A DNA stretch of 10,874 nt from CAVPEW01 sp050247895 (GTDB lineage Bacteria > Actinomycetota > Acidimicrobiia > Acidimicrobiales > VFJN01). The first letter of the stretch is position 1, and the number at the start of each line of letters is the position of its first letter. The translations under genes were made by a program, and so were the position numbers. Under the pieces are notes generated by a model. The model did not search any database, was not told the origin of the DNA, and saw only the letters and a program-made list of their open reading frames with translations. The DNA is taken from positions 1 to 10,874 of the forward strand of contig JBFWTJ010000119.1 in assembly GCA_050247895.1 (NCBI GenBank), written 5' to 3'. Below, in pieces: positions 10,739-10,874 of the stretch.

Positions 10739-10874
10739 CCCCGTCCCCACCCGCTGCTCTGCACCGTCGTGCTCGGTGCCCTGGTGCTCGCCGGCGCCTG
10801 CTCGGACGACGGGCCGTCGCAGGCCACCTCCACCTCGACCACCACGCCCACCACGTCCACGTCGTCGACCACCT
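10736..10874 (+). CDS. Lipoprotein, N-terminal part (truncated by window end)
   Basis: The frame is open from GTG 10736 to the last base, giving 46 residues. It starts MPRPHPLLCTVVLGALVLAGAC, a short basic N-terminus, a hydrophobic core and a LAGAC lipobox with the acylated cysteine at residue 22. A Ser/Thr-rich linker of TST and TTT runs follows, the flexible tether common after lipoproteins of this group. No functional domain is reached before the window ends, so nothing can be said about its role except export and anchoring to the outer face of the membrane. Confidence 0.8.
   Translation, partial: MPRPHPLLCTVVLGALVLAGACSDDGPSQATSTSTTTPTTSTSSTT

Noticed and set aside
1..10874. Defence, toxin-antitoxin or mobile-element cassette
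   Set aside because: The genes are housekeeping or core families, base composition is even, and no transposase, integrase or att-like repeat was seen. The NYN domain alone does not make a toxin, and no antitoxin partner is adjacent.

Overview
The window is a very GC-rich, gene-dense stretch of chromosome. Actinobacterial character is clear: the 2-oxoglutarate dehydrogenase C-terminus, an HRDC-tailed UvrD-type helicase, a DUF2505 protein, a mycobacterial-type alpha-methylacyl-CoA racemase, a histone-H1-like Lys/Ala tail, many GTG starts and leaderless-type promoters. The mix resembles Acidimicrobiia-like actinobacteria, but that placement is an inference. I see no phage, insertion sequence, CRISPR array, tRNA or rRNA. 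It looks like core chromosome, and no stretch over 300 bases lacks a gene.

Layout. (1) 1-1028: the 3' end of a 2-oxoglutarate dehydrogenase E1 gene, overlapping a secreted lipoprotein gene by four bases (ATGA). (2) 1104-2486: one ORF encoding a NYN/PIN-like ribonuclease domain, a disordered linker, an S1-like RNA-binding domain and a long Lys/Ala-rich tail. A textbook Shine-Dalgarno plus GTG sits exactly at the start of the tail, so the tail may also be made as a separate basic protein. (3) 2564-4079: exodeoxyribonuclease III overlapping a hotdog-fold thioesterase. (4) 4087-6650, minus strand: a UvrD2-like helicase followed 11 bases later by a DUF2505 gene, convergent with region 3 and divergent from region 5. 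(5) 6702-8067: a tightly coupled operon of a small MMP-like zincin, a double-ACT (GcvR-like) regulator and peptide deformylase. (6) 8098-9419: a membrane PH-domain/SHOCT protein overlapping a cytosolic BtuF-like metal/cofactor-binding protein. (7) 9524-10669: an alpha-methylacyl-CoA racemase (CaiB/BaiF family) with an intact catalytic triad. (8) 10736 to the window end: the start of another lipoprotein.

Two themes recur. Starts at the head of transcription units (2564, 8098, 10736, and with slightly wider spacing 6650 and 6702) have a TANNNT -10 box only 6-8 bases upstream of a GTG, implying leaderless mRNAs. Downstream genes instead begin with ATGA, GTGA or TGATG overlaps. DNA and RNA maintenance (NYN-S1 protein, XthA, UvrD2-like helicase) sits next to protein maturation and central or lipid metabolism.

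The most unusual item is the NYN-S1-histone-tail ORF with its internal start and a near-identical 60-bp tandem duplication. The other genes look like ordinary family members, with some notable absences: no C-terminal cysteine motif in the helicase and no signal peptide on the BtuF-like protein.
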